Positions 1 to 7,475 of a DNA stretch of 9,289 nt are shown here, one piece after another (position 1 is the stretch's first letter; each line of letters begins with the position of its first letter). A program made the translations under genes and the position numbers. Origin of the DNA: Flavobacteriaceae bacterium (GTDB lineage: Bacteria; Bacteroidota; Bacteroidia; Flavobacteriales; Flavobacteriaceae); the NCBI GenBank assembly GCA_002702385.1, contig NZZF01000013.1:1-9289 (forward strand), in the 5' to 3' direction. The notes below the pieces were generated by a model. That model was not told the origin of the DNA. It saw nothing but the letters and a program-made list of their open reading frames with translations, and searched no databases.

Positions 1-561
1 CATTCTCAAAAACTACATTCATTTATCTCTGAATTAATGGAAAAGAATAATATTTCATTTAAAGATTTAGATGCTGTTGCTGTTGGAATTGGCCCTGGTT
101 CATACACTGGACTTAGAATAGGCCTTTCAGCTGCTAAAGGAATATGCTATGCTTTAGATATTCCTTTAATTTCAGTTTCATCTTTAGAAAACATGGTTTC
201 AAATATTGAATTTGATGGAATTATTATTTCAACAATTGATGCTAGAAGGGATGAAGTTTATTCATGTGTTTTTGGTAAAGATAAAAGGGTTTTAAGAGAA
301 GAATTACCCGAAATTATTAACTCAAATTCATATATTGATTATTCAAATACGGATAAAGTATTAATTGTTGGAAATGGCCAACAGAAGTGTAAGGAAATAA
401 TTGATTTCAATAAAAAATTTAATTGGAATATGGATATTCAAAAGCCTTCAGCTTCAAATATGGGTAATATAGCATACAAAAAATTTGAGTTAAACGATTT
501 TGAGGATATTGCTTATTGTGAACCTAAATATTTAAAAGAATTTAAAACAAATAATGTCTAG
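1..561 (+). CDS. tsaB: TsaB, tRNA threonylcarbamoyladenosine (t6A) biosynthesis protein, 5'-truncated by the window edge
   Basis: TsaB is the inactive ASKHA-fold partner of TsaD. It scaffolds the bacterial TsaD-TsaB-TsaE complex that transfers threonylcarbamoyl to A37 of ANN-decoding tRNAs in the cytoplasm. The reading frame is open from base 1, giving 186 visible residues. The family hallmark GPGSYTGLRIG sits at residues 31-41. Residues 1-9 (HSQKLHSFI) match the conserved HS.KLHPFI segment that precedes it in TsaB, so the ATG at 37 is an internal methionine and not the start. About 35-40 N-terminal residues should lie upstream, judging from the usual length of about 220-230. The C-terminus, with CEPKYLKEF, resembles the normal TsaB ending. 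It converges on the NifU-like gene and the two stop codons share one CTAG. Identification is secure; the true start cannot be seen. Confidence 0.93.
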   Translation, partial: HSQKLHSFISELMEKNNISFKDLDAVAVGIGPGSYTGLRIGLSAAKGICYALDIPLISVSSLENMVSNIEFDGIIISTIDARRDEVYSCVFGKDKRVLREELPEIINSNSYIDYSNTDKVLIVGNGQQKCKEIIDFNKKFNWNMDIQKPSASNMGNIAYKKFELNDFEDIAYCEPKYLKEFKTNNV

Positions 562-1433
562 CCATTAATTGCAATTACATTTGAAATTTTTCCTGGTAAC
601 TCATTTTTAAGCATGGTTTCAATTCCACTCTTTAGGGTGATTGTTGAAGATGGACATCCACTACAAGCTCCTTGTAAAATAACATTCACTTCTTGAGTAT
701 TTTTATCATAAGATTGAAAAAGAATATTTCCACCATCAGAGGCTACAGCAGGTTTAATTTGAGTTTCAATTAATTCTGAAATTTTTAAAGAAATTTCGTC
801 AAGATTTTTTACTTCTACAGCTTTATTAGTGGACTTAGCTTTATCGACTTTAGAATCAATTAATTCATTACCATCTTTAATAAAGGAAAGAATAAATTCT
901 CTTATCTCCATTGTATGATTTTCCCAGCTATAATCTTTTTTGATAGTAATTGATATAAAATTTAGATCAATATAAACTTCACTAATAAAATCATGATGAA
1001 ATAATGCTTTTGCAATATTACAGTGTTCAGTTTCGTCTATTTTTTTAAACTCGTGAGAAACATTAACCAATCTTTTATTGCATACAAATTTCATAACTGA
1101 GGGATTCGGAGTACTTTCCGCATAGATTGTAATAGCATTCATATTACCTGAATAAATCACTCCTCCCTTATTTAAATAATTTTCAATCTGTTCTATAACA
1201 TCATCTTGAACCTCTTCCCAATTTAAAAAATCAAGCTTTTCAATAATTAGTAGATGTTTATCTAGTGTAACAGACTTAATGAAGGGAAGAAAAAATAATT
1301 GTTTTATTAATGGGAATTGATTTAAATCAGAATTTTCATCTAATTCTACTCTTTTATCATGTATTACATTTTCAGATGATAGTACAAGAACATTCTTGTC
1401 TTCAGATTGTAAAATTTCCAATTTATAATTCAT
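558..1433 (-). CDS. NifU/Nfu-family iron-sulfur cluster carrier with two Nfu_N domains
   Basis: Probable cytoplasmic Fe-S carrier or scaffold that passes 4Fe-4S clusters to apo-enzymes (family knowledge). The 291 residues show three parts. Residues 1-90 look like a first Nfu_N domain, including the segment PLIKQLFFLPFIKSV. Residues about 101-190 form a second copy carrying the typical YAESTPNPSVMKFV motif. Residues about 213-291 form the C-terminal NifU domain, with IKPAVASDGGNI followed by the cluster-binding CSGC motif at C257 and C260. The first Nfu_N copy lacks the NPSVMKF signature, so it is the diverged one. This duplicated layout is, to my knowledge, normal for Bacteroidota. The ATG lies 2 bp downstream of the murI stop, so the two are probably cotranscribed. 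The stop overlaps that of convergent tsaB. The exact physiological clients cannot be told from sequence. Confidence 0.93.
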   Translation of the reverse strand: MNYKLEILQSEDKNVLVLSSENVIHDKRVELDENSDLNQFPLIKQLFFLPFIKSVTLDKHLLIIEKLDFLNWEEVQDDVIEQIENYLNKGGVIYSGNMNAITIYAESTPNPSVMKFVCNKRLVNVSHEFKKIDETEHCNIAKALFHHDFISEVYIDLNFISITIKKDYSWENHTMEIREFILSFIKDGNELIDSKVDKAKSTNKAVEVKNLDEISLKISELIETQIKPAVASDGGNILFQSYDKNTQEVNVILQGACSGCPSSTITLKSGIETMLKNELPGKISNVIAING

Positions 1434-1435
1434 AA

Positions 1436-2209
1436 CTAAACCATTAAAATTTCAAATTTATTATTTAATAAACTATTCAAGACATTTTTATCTCCATTTG
1501 TATAAAATAATTTTTCTGATTTTTCAGCACCAGAATTTATCAAATTGGATTTTATTAAAATTCTTTCGGTTTGAAGAGCTACTGCTTCACTGCACTCAAT
1601 AATTTCAATAGACTCATTAATAATTTTTTTGATTGAATCTTTAATTAAAGGGTAATGGGTACACCCTAAAACTAACTTATCAATATCATTTTCTATCATC
1701 GGATTAAGATACTCTCTTAATAAAGAATCAATTTTAGAGCCAGAGTATATTCCTTTTTCAATTAATTCAACCAACCCTATTCCATGTTGTTCAATAATCT
1801 CAACTTTATTACCATGAATATTGGATGTTTTTTCAAATAAACTACTTCCGAGAGTGCCTTTTGTTGCTAAGACTCCAATTTTACCTGTTTTTGTATTTAA
1901 TGCTGCAGGCTTAATAGCTGGTTCAATTCCAATAAAAGGTAAATTATAGCTTTCTCTCAAAAAATTTATTGAATTAGTTGTGGCTGTATTACATGCGACA
2001 ACAATAAGTTTACATTTTTTATTGATTAAAAAATCAACATTACTTTTACATATATTTATTAATTCATCATAAGGTTTTGTTCCATATGGTGAATTATTGG
2101 AGTCAGCTAAGTAAATTGTATTCTCATTTGGCAATAATCTATTTACGGATTCCCAAATTGTAATTCCACCTATTCCTGAATCAAAAAAACCTATAGAGTT
2201 ATTATTCAT
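1436..2209 (-). CDS. murI: Glutamate racemase MurI
   Basis: Interconverts L- and D-glutamate without a cofactor, supplying D-Glu for the peptidoglycan stem peptide in the cytoplasm. The 257 residues match the usual length. Visible motifs in order are the N-terminal FDSGIGG with catalytic Asp10, YLADSNNSPYG at 33-43, VACNTATT with catalytic Cys73, GLVEL with Glu148, and LGCTHYP with the second catalytic Cys183 and His185. All residues needed for the two-base Cys/Cys mechanism are present. The start is firm because the conserved GFFDSGIGG begins only seven residues in. It is followed after 2 bp by the NifU-like gene. Upstream, a hairpin and T-tract end two bases before the ATG, so no Shine-Dalgarno sequence is possible and expression depends on readthrough or on an unseen promoter inside the ompH gene. 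Confidence 0.96.
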   Translation of the reverse strand: MNNNSIGFFDSGIGGITIWESVNRLLPNENTIYLADSNNSPYGTKPYDELINICKSNVDFLINKKCKLIVVACNTATTNSINFLRESYNLPFIGIEPAIKPAALNTKTGKIGVLATKGTLGSSLFEKTSNIHGNKVEIIEQHGIGLVELIEKGIYSGSKIDSLLREYLNPMIENDIDKLVLGCTHYPLIKDSIKKIINESIEIIECSEAVALQTERILIKSNLINSGAEKSEKLFYTNGDKNVLNSLLNNKFEILMV

Positions 2210-2211
2210 AC

Positions 2212-2245
2212 AAAAAAAAACTATCTATAAAAATATAGATAGTTT
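2212..2245 (-). terminator. Intrinsic terminator hairpin between the second ompH and murI
   Basis: Bases 2218-2229 and 2234-2245 form a perfect 12-bp inverted repeat (AAACTATCTATA and its complement) around a 4-base loop. Read on the minus strand, the stem is followed directly by a T run, because bases 2212-2220 are all A on the plus strand. Hairpin plus T-tract, 28 bp past the ompH stop, fits a rho-independent terminator for the nadK-to-ompH operon. The stem is AT-rich with only two G-C pairs, so termination may be partial, which would let murI be transcribed by readthrough. On the plus strand the hairpin is followed by a poor T run, so it looks one-directional. Confidence 0.62.
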
Positions 2246-2273
2246 AATTTAGTTAGTTAAATATTTTTAAATA

Positions 2274-2777
2274 TTAAAATCCTAATTCCTTTTTAACATC
2301 AGCTAAAAGATCTTTACCATCAGATAAAATTAGTGCTCCACCAGGTGTAGCATCAATCACATAATCAAATCCTTGTTCTCTAGCTACCTTTTGAATTGCA
2401 GCTCTTGCTTTTTCAATTAAAGGTCTTAGTAAATCAGCTTGTTTTTGCTGAATATCTTGAGCAGCAGTTTGTTGGTATTGTTGAATGTTTTGTTCCATAC
2501 CTTGAAGCTCTTTTTGTCTAGCTTGATTAGTAACTTCAGTTTGATTTTGAGCATCAGCAGAATATGTTTGTAATTTAGTTTGATATTCTTTCATAGATGC
2601 TTCAATTTCAGATTGATACGTTTTTTGTAGTTTTTCAATTTGAGCTTGGGCTTCTAATACCTCAGGCATCTCACTAATTAAAGATTGAGAATCGATGTGA
2701 GCAACTTTACTTTGAGCAAAATTGACTGAACTAATAACTAAAAAAAGTATAGTTGTAAATAATTTTAAGTATTTCAT
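2274..2777 (-). CDS. OmpH/Skp-like periplasmic chaperone, second copy
   Basis: Skp/OmpH proteins form trimers with coiled-coil arms that hold unfolded outer-membrane proteins in the periplasm and deliver them to BamA (family knowledge). This 167-residue protein is about the size of Skp. A signal peptide spans residues 1-22, ending VNFAQ, with mature start SKVAHIDSQSLI, a typical OmpH opening. Residues about 40-115 are a Gln- and Glu-rich coiled coil. Residues about 118-160 return to the body domain with RAAIQKVAREQGFDYVID. I chose the ATG at 2777 because it starts the signal peptide. An in-frame ATG at 2807 would add ten charged residues and overlap the upstream ompH. The gene follows that paralogue by 10 bp and ends before the terminator hairpin. 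Chaperone function is inferred from family and position next to bamA. Confidence 0.92.
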   Translation of the reverse strand: MKYLKLFTTILFLVISSVNFAQSKVAHIDSQSLISEMPEVLEAQAQIEKLQKTYQSEIEASMKEYQTKLQTYSADAQNQTEVTNQARQKELQGMEQNIQQYQQTAAQDIQQKQADLLRPLIEKARAAIQKVAREQGFDYVIDATPGGALILSDGKDLLADVKKELGF

Positions 2778-2787
2778 ATTATTTTTT

Positions 2788-3471
2788 TTATCTGTTTTTT
2801 CTTGCATTTAAAATGCTATCTCTTCTTTTTTGGAGTTCTACCTTTTTTTCTTCTCTTACTTTTAGGATAGAATCTCTTCTTTTTTGTTTACTCTCATCTT
2901 CAAAATTCATTTGAAGATTATCTAATTTTTCTTGTCTTAAAATACTTTTTAAAACCAGCTCGCTAATATCGTATTTTTTTTCCGAATATAACATAATTAT
3001 AGCAGAGGATTTGTCGAAAATAAAATCAAATTTATTTTTGTCAGCAATTTTCTGAACAGCAGCAAGTACCTCATCCTGAATAGGTTGTATAAGAATTTTT
3101 TCTTGAATAATCCAATCTCCTTCAGGTCCAAATCTTTTTTGTTGGTAATCTTCTAATTGCTTTTTTTCAAAATCTAATTCAGCTTTAAATTCTTCGTAAA
3201 TAGTTGTTGTAATTAATGGTCGTTTAATCTCTAATTCTTTAAACCTAACATCTAAGTCGTTATTTTTTTTTTCAATTTCTCTTTTCCATTTATCCAGTTT
3301 CAAAGAGTATTCCTGATTTGCTAGTTTATAATCATCAAGATTTTCTAAAATATAATCCATGTTTATATAACCTACTCTCAAGATTTTCTGAGAATAAGAG
3401 CTTGAAAATATCAATAGAAATATTGCAGAAAATAAAAGCGAAAAGACAATATTTTGCTTTTTAGATATCAT
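2788..3471 (-). CDS. OmpH/Skp-like periplasmic chaperone, first copy, with charged C-terminal tail
   Basis: Probable periplasmic chaperone of the Skp family for outer-membrane protein precursors, encoded 13 bp after bamA. The 227 residues begin with a signal peptide (1-28, ending SSSYSQ). A core follows with LRVGYINMDYIL at 31-42, a Lys/Glu-rich coiled coil at about 45-120, and the OmpH body segment DEVLAAVQKIADKNKFDFIFD at about 133-153, part of which resembles the same region of the downstream paralogue. Residues about 175-227 are an extra, highly charged tail absent from the second copy. It contains QKRRDSIL twice, at 196-203 and 214-221. The tail makes it about 60 residues longer than its neighbour. 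Tandem OmpH genes after bamA are usual in flavobacteria as I recall. The role of the tail is unknown. Confidence 0.9.
   Translation of the reverse strand: MISKKQNIVFSLLFSAIFLLIFSSSYSQKILRVGYINMDYILENLDDYKLANQEYSLKLDKWKREIEKKNNDLDVRFKELEIKRPLITTTIYEEFKAELDFEKKQLEDYQQKRFGPEGDWIIQEKILIQPIQDEVLAAVQKIADKNKFDFIFDKSSAIIMLYSEKKYDISELVLKSILRQEKLDNLQMNFEDESKQKRRDSILKVREEKKVELQKRRDSILNARKNR
2809..2886 (-). repeat. Two in-frame copies of a QKRRDSIL-coding unit in the first ompH
   Basis: Bases 2863-2886 and 2809-2832 each encode QKRRDSIL on the minus strand, with start points 54 bp (18 codons) apart. The first 15 bases of each copy (2872-2886 and 2818-2832) are identical. The remaining codons differ: serine is TCT in one and AGC in the other, and Ile and Leu also use different codons. 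The spacer encodes KVREEKKVEL, so the whole tail is a charged heptad-like segment. The repeat is protein-level and local, with no sign of a mobile or regulatory element. Confidence 0.75.
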
Positions 3472-3484
3472 TTTATCTAATTTA

Positions 3485-6007
3485 TTAAAATTGTTGACCT
3501 ATAACAAAATGAGTCTCCCAACCATTTGGATTTAAGTCATTTGGATTAGCACTATCTAGACCATAACCAAAATCAATTCCTAATAAACCAAATGCTGGCA
3601 TAAATATTCTTAAACCTAATCCCATGGATCTCTTGGAATTAAATGGATTAAATTCTCTAAAGTTATCGTATCCTTGACCAGCTTCTAGAAATGCCAGTCC
3701 AAAGATTGATGCTGCAGGTTTAAGTGTGATTGGATATCTTAATTCAAGAGAAAATCTATTATAAATTGTAGAACCATCTCCACTTGAAAGTGATTGATTT
3801 GGGTAACCCCTAAGACTAATCATTTCTCTTCCATCCATTGCATATTGTGACATGCCATCGCCACCTAAGAAAAATCTGTCAAATGGGATTACTCCTCTGT
3901 CATTATTAAATGCACCTAAAAATCCGAATTCTGTGTGTGTTCTTAATACAAGTTTTTCAACTAATCTAGTATACCATGTACCCTTAAATTTAATTTTATA
4001 AAATTCTAACCACTTATATTTTTCTTGATCTATTTTAGCCTGATCTGGATTACCATCTTCATCTTGATAAGCCTCTAAATTTCCTAGATTACCATAATCT
4101 ACCCCATTCCATAGTGAATATGGTAAAGAGAATCTTGCTGATAAAACAAATTCAGAACCACCAAGTGGAAAGATTGGGTTTGTGTATGTGTTATTTCTAG
4201 AAAGTGCAACGGTATATGAAACATTATTTGATTTACCCTCACCGAAAGTAAATAAACCAGTGTAATAGTTATTTAAATCATAATATTGATAAGCAAGAGA
4301 TTGAGATAATAGAAAGTAATCATCAGGCACTCGTAATCTTTTTGCAAGGCCAATACTTGCTCCAGTTATTTCAAAAGATTGGCTTTTATCAACTCTTCCT
4401 GTAAAGAAATTATATCTGTACTGCTTAGTATGAGAGAATGAAGTTGAAAATTGTACAGGTTGTTCTCCACCAAACCATGGATCAGCTAGTGAAAAACTGT
4501 AAACTCGATAAAACCTATTTGCTTGAAGTCTTAAAGAAACTGCTTGACCATCACCCATAGGAACTGGTTTCCATGCAGCTTTATTTTTAATGTTCTTTAA
4601 TGAGAAGTTATTAAAAGAAAGACCTAATGTTCCAATAAAACCACCACCTCCATATCCTCCTTGAAGCTCAACTTGACTAGCTCCTTTTTCAACTAATCCA
4701 TATTCAATATCAACTGTACCGGCATTAGCATCTACATTCTTAAAATCAGGACTTATTTGCTCCGCATCGAAAAACCCAAGTTGACCAAGTTCCCTCACAG
4801 TTCTAACAACTTTATCTTTACTGTAAAGTTCACCAGGCTTTGTTCTTAATTCTCTGTATATGACATTATCATTGGTACGGTCATTACCTACAACTGAAAT
4901 TTTATTGAAAAAAGCAGGCTTTCCTTCAGTAATTCTAATTTCAAAATCAATAGTATCATTTTCAGCAGCAATCTCAACAGGATTAATTGTAGAAAATAAG
5001 TAACCATTATTTTGATATAAATTTGTTAAATCTTCGCCATCAGGTTTTGTATTGTCAGCTATTCTTTTCTTTAGTAACACTCCATTATACACGTCACCTT
5101 CAAAAAGGCCTAATGCTCTTGAGAGAAATTCATCAGAATAAACCGAGTTACCTAAAAAATTAATATTTCCAAAATAATACTTATTACCCTCATTTAATTC
5201 AATATTAAGATCAATTCTATTGCCGTCAACTAAAACAGAGTCAGTAATAATTCTTGCATCTCTATATCCTTTTTCTTTATAGTAATCTACAATTGCAGTA
5301 AGATCATTTTTATAATCCTCGTCTATAAATTTTGACTTTTTCCAAAACCTTCCAAGCAGTTTAGTTTTGGTTTTTTTCATTTGTTTTTTTAGCTTTTTTG
5401 ACTTAGTAATTTCATTACCAGAAAAATTGATAGAATTAATTTTAACTCTGTCACCTAAATCCACATTAATAAGCATTTTTTCATTATTAACTCCAACACT
5501 GTCTGGTCTAGTTGTAATATTTACTTTGGTATTTAAAAATCCATTTTTCTTATACTTATTTATGATATAATTTTTTGTAGTCTCTATAAAATTTTCTGTG
5601 ATTTTTTGACCTTTTTTTATTTCAATTTCATCAATAACAGTTTCAGTTTTGGATTTCTTTAAACCTGATACCGTAAAATCAGAAAGAGAGGGTAATTCTT
5701 TAATACTAATTTCAATTGAAGCTTTGTCTCCCTCAACTTTTGTCAAATAAAAATTAATATCACTGAAGAGTTCTAGCTTCCAAAGTTTATTAATTACTTG
5801 ACTTATTTCCTCACCTGGAATTCTGATTCTTTTACCCTGTGTAAGCCCTGTATATGTAATAACAGTTTGCTCATTAAAACTTTTTAAACCTGTAACTGTA
5901 ATTTCATCTAGGATATAAATTTCTCCCTTGCTATAATCTAAATCTTGACTATAAAGTGAAAATCCAGATAAAAAGATTAAAATAAATGTAAATGACTTAA
6001 GCTTCAA
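3485..6007 (-). CDS. bamA: BamA, outer-membrane protein assembly factor (Omp85 family)
   Basis: Core of the BAM complex: an outer-membrane beta-barrel with periplasmic POTRA domains that inserts other barrels. From the TTG at 6007 the protein has 840 residues, in the normal range. A signal peptide (about 1-21, ending SLYSQ) precedes five POTRA domains at about 31-104, 107-184, 188-274, 278-363 and 365-440, and a 16-strand barrel from about 443 to the C-terminal Phe. The barrel has DPWFGGEQPV and the loop-6 motif LRGYP, the counterpart of VRGF, near 732-736. The start is uncertain. An in-frame ATG at 6052 adds 15 residues with four acids ahead of the signal peptide and overlaps uppS by 56 bp. 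TTG codons at 6007 or 6016 place the signal peptide at the N-terminus and overlap uppS by 11 or 20 bp. A Lys-rich stretch in POTRA3 produces the poly-T tracts near 5375-5400. Confidence 0.95.
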   Translation of the reverse strand: MKLKSFTFILIFLSGFSLYSQDLDYSKGEIYILDEITVTGLKSFNEQTVITYTGLTQGKRIRIPGEEISQVINKLWKLELFSDINFYLTKVEGDKASIEISIKELPSLSDFTVSGLKKSKTETVIDEIEIKKGQKITENFIETTKNYIINKYKKNGFLNTKVNITTRPDSVGVNNEKMLINVDLGDRVKINSINFSGNEITKSKKLKKQMKKTKTKLLGRFWKKSKFIDEDYKNDLTAIVDYYKEKGYRDARIITDSVLVDGNRIDLNIELNEGNKYYFGNINFLGNSVYSDEFLSRALGLFEGDVYNGVLLKKRIADNTKPDGEDLTNLYQNNGYLFSTINPVEIAAENDTIDFEIRITEGKPAFFNKISVVGNDRTNDNVIYRELRTKPGELYSKDKVVRTVRELGQLGFFDAEQISPDFKNVDANAGTVDIEYGLVEKGASQVELQGGYGGGGFIGTLGLSFNNFSLKNIKNKAAWKPVPMGDGQAVSLRLQANRFYRVYSFSLADPWFGGEQPVQFSTSFSHTKQYRYNFFTGRVDKSQSFEITGASIGLAKRLRVPDDYFLLSQSLAYQYYDLNNYYTGLFTFGEGKSNNVSYTVALSRNNTYTNPIFPLGGSEFVLSARFSLPYSLWNGVDYGNLGNLEAYQDEDGNPDQAKIDQEKYKWLEFYKIKFKGTWYTRLVEKLVLRTHTEFGFLGAFNNDRGVIPFDRFFLGGDGMSQYAMDGREMISLRGYPNQSLSSGDGSTIYNRFSLELRYPITLKPAASIFGLAFLEAGQGYDNFREFNPFNSKRSMGLGLRIFMPAFGLLGIDFGYGLDSANPNDLNPNGWETHFVIGQQF

Positions 6008-6746
6008 TTTTTCCAAATCTTCTAGTTCTTTTTTGATAATCAATGATAGCATTTAAAAAATGTTTTTTCTTAAAATCAGGCCACAAAACATCCTGAAAAT
6101 TTAATTCAGCATATGAAATTTGCCAAAGTAAAAAATTACTAATTCTATATTCTCCACCAGTTCTAATCAATAAATCAACATTTTTTGAATTGCGAGTGTA
6201 AAGATGCTCATTTATTGTGTCTTCATCAATATTTTCTTGAGAAATTATGTTTTTTTTAACTTTATCTGAAATAAGCTTTACAGCTCTAATCATTTCTTGC
6301 TTTGCTCCATAGCTAACAGCTAAATTTAAATTTAATCCATCATTGTTTTTAGTTTTTTTAACACCATTTAATAGTTTATCTCTTGTGTTTTTAGGAAGTA
6401 GATCTAAATTTCCAATTACATTAAGCTTAATGTTGTTTTCTTGAATATTAGAAAGCTCTTTTTCAATTGTATTTGACAATAGACTCATAAGAGCATTAAC
6501 TTCATTTTTAGGTCTCTTCCAGTTTTCAATTGAAAAAGCATATAAAGTCAATGTTTTTATTCCTAATTCAATTGAAATATCCAATGACTCTCGAACTGAA
6601 TTTACTCCAGTATTGTGTCCAAAAAACCTTTCTTTATTTAATTTTCTAGCCCATCTTCCGTTACCGTCCATAATTATTGCTACATGATTAGGAATATTTG
6701 AGTAATCTATTTTATTGATTAAAGTATTATGGACAGTAGCACTCAT
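5997..6746 (-). CDS. uppS: Isoprenyl transferase / undecaprenyl diphosphate synthase UppS
   Basis: Cis-prenyltransferase that adds isopentenyl diphosphate units to farnesyl diphosphate to make undecaprenyl diphosphate, the lipid carrier for peptidoglycan and surface polysaccharides. It acts in the cytoplasm at the inner membrane. The 249 residues match the family length. Motifs in order are HVAIIMDGNGRWA with catalytic Asp27, FGHNTGV at 42-48, LYAFSIENWKRP at 68-79, and DLLIRTGGEYRISNF with Arg195, Arg201 and Ser203. AELNF with Glu214 follows. These align with the E. coli active-site residues at an offset of one. I chose the ATG at 6746; a TTG three codons earlier (6755) is also in frame. Either start lies inside the end of porG, and the 3' end overlaps bamA, so translational coupling along the operon is likely. 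Confidence 0.96.
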   Translation of the reverse strand: MSATVHNTLINKIDYSNIPNHVAIIMDGNGRWARKLNKERFFGHNTGVNSVRESLDISIELGIKTLTLYAFSIENWKRPKNEVNALMSLLSNTIEKELSNIQENNIKLNVIGNLDLLPKNTRDKLLNGVKKTKNNDGLNLNLAVSYGAKQEMIRAVKLISDKVKKNIISQENIDEDTINEHLYTRNSKNVDLLIRTGGEYRISNFLLWQISYAELNFQDVLWPDFKKKHFLNAIIDYQKRTRRFGKIEA

Positions 6747-7473
6747 AGTTTCCAAAAATATAGGTTAATGTGAAGCCAGTGAAAACATACCAATCTTGAC
6801 TCAAATTACCTCCAAAAGATTTTTGCGAATATAGCTCATAATCTTCAAATCTTTTAGGATAACTTCCGTCTAAATTTTCACTAAATGAATGGTTCGCTGT
6901 TATTTCAAAACCAATTGCAAAACTTTTGATAGGTTTTATTTTAAAGCCAACTGAAATTGGTATTGAAAACTCATTATGTTTAGCAAAAGACTGTGCTTGA
7001 TTTATTCCCTCAGGGTAGAATAAATCATCGAACCTAAAATATGACAATCCAGATCTTACATAAGGAGAGTATTGAAAATTGTCTGATGTGGTATCAAATT
7101 CTCTAAAGTTAAACTCCAAGCTAACATTAATCTCTTCTAAATTGTTTTTAAAAGATTTTTCTCTTGACTTTCTGTAGTTTGAAGAACCTTTCCATAAATC
7201 ATTTGAACTTATTTCAGCAATGCTCAAACCTCCTCTTAAAGCAATTCTTTTTGAAATATTTTTTTTGTAAATAATACTAATTACCGAGTTAAATTCACTT
7301 AACTCATCACTTAAATAATTTTTTTTAGGAAGTGGATTAATATAAGTTGTAGGTCCAACATCTCCTATGTAGTTAGTCCCACCAAAAAAAATTCCAATTT
7401 CATTATTTTGTGAATACCCTGAATTCAATATAAATATCAGAAACAACAATATACTAATTTGCTTATGTTTCAT
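6727..7473 (-). CDS. porG: PorG-like type IX secretion system protein (DUF6089)
   Basis: In Porphyromonas and relatives PorG is an outer-membrane-associated beta-barrel of the type IX secretion system trans-envelope complex (family knowledge). The 248 residues start with a signal peptide (1-22, ending SGYSQ). The family opening NEIGIFFGGTNYIGDVGPT at 24-42 and NPLPKKNYL follow, then alternating amphipathic strands such as SPYVRSGLSYFRF and a C-terminal FTLTYIFG strand. It ends in the CYC motif (Cys245, Cys247) common to this family in Bacteroidota. It starts 2 bp after the nadK stop, and its last 20 bp overlap uppS. Placement between nadK and uppS-bamA is the arrangement I recall for flavobacterial porG. 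The family call rests on my recognition of motifs, not on an alignment. The motility or secretion role here is inferred. Confidence 0.82.
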   Translation of the reverse strand: MKHKQISILLFLIFILNSGYSQNNEIGIFFGGTNYIGDVGPTTYINPLPKKNYLSDELSEFNSVISIIYKKNISKRIALRGGLSIAEISSNDLWKGSSNYRKSREKSFKNNLEEINVSLEFNFREFDTTSDNFQYSPYVRSGLSYFRFDDLFYPEGINQAQSFAKHNEFSIPISVGFKIKPIKSFAIGFEITANHSFSENLDGSYPKRFEDYELYSQKSFGGNLSQDWYVFTGFTLTYIFGNYECYCP

Positions 7474-7475
7474 AA

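Noticed and set aside
566..577. 12-bp perfect palindrome TAATTGCAATTA near the tsaB/NifU junction
   Set aside because: It has no loop, is AT-rich, lies in the conserved C-terminal codons of the NifU-like protein and has no T-tract, so chance is the simplest explanation.
2257..2277. Second AT-only inverted repeat (AATATTT/AAATATT-like) at the end of the second ompH
   Set aside because: It contains no G-C pair in the stem and overlaps the stop codon; too weak to call a terminator beside the stronger hairpin at 2218-2245.
2778..2807. Ten-residue N-terminal extension of the second OmpH from the ATG at 2807
   Set aside because: It would place charged residues before the signal peptide and overlap the end of the first ompH; the ATG at 2777 fits better.
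5375..5402. Runs of T within bamA
   Set aside because: They encode the Lys-rich segment of POTRA3 in the frame of a conserved gene and have no preceding hairpin on either strand that I could see.
5367..5570. 67-codon hydrophobic plus-strand frame within bamA
   Set aside because: The Phe/Leu-rich peptide is the mirror of Lys- and Glu-rich POTRA coding sequence; no start signal or family match is visible.
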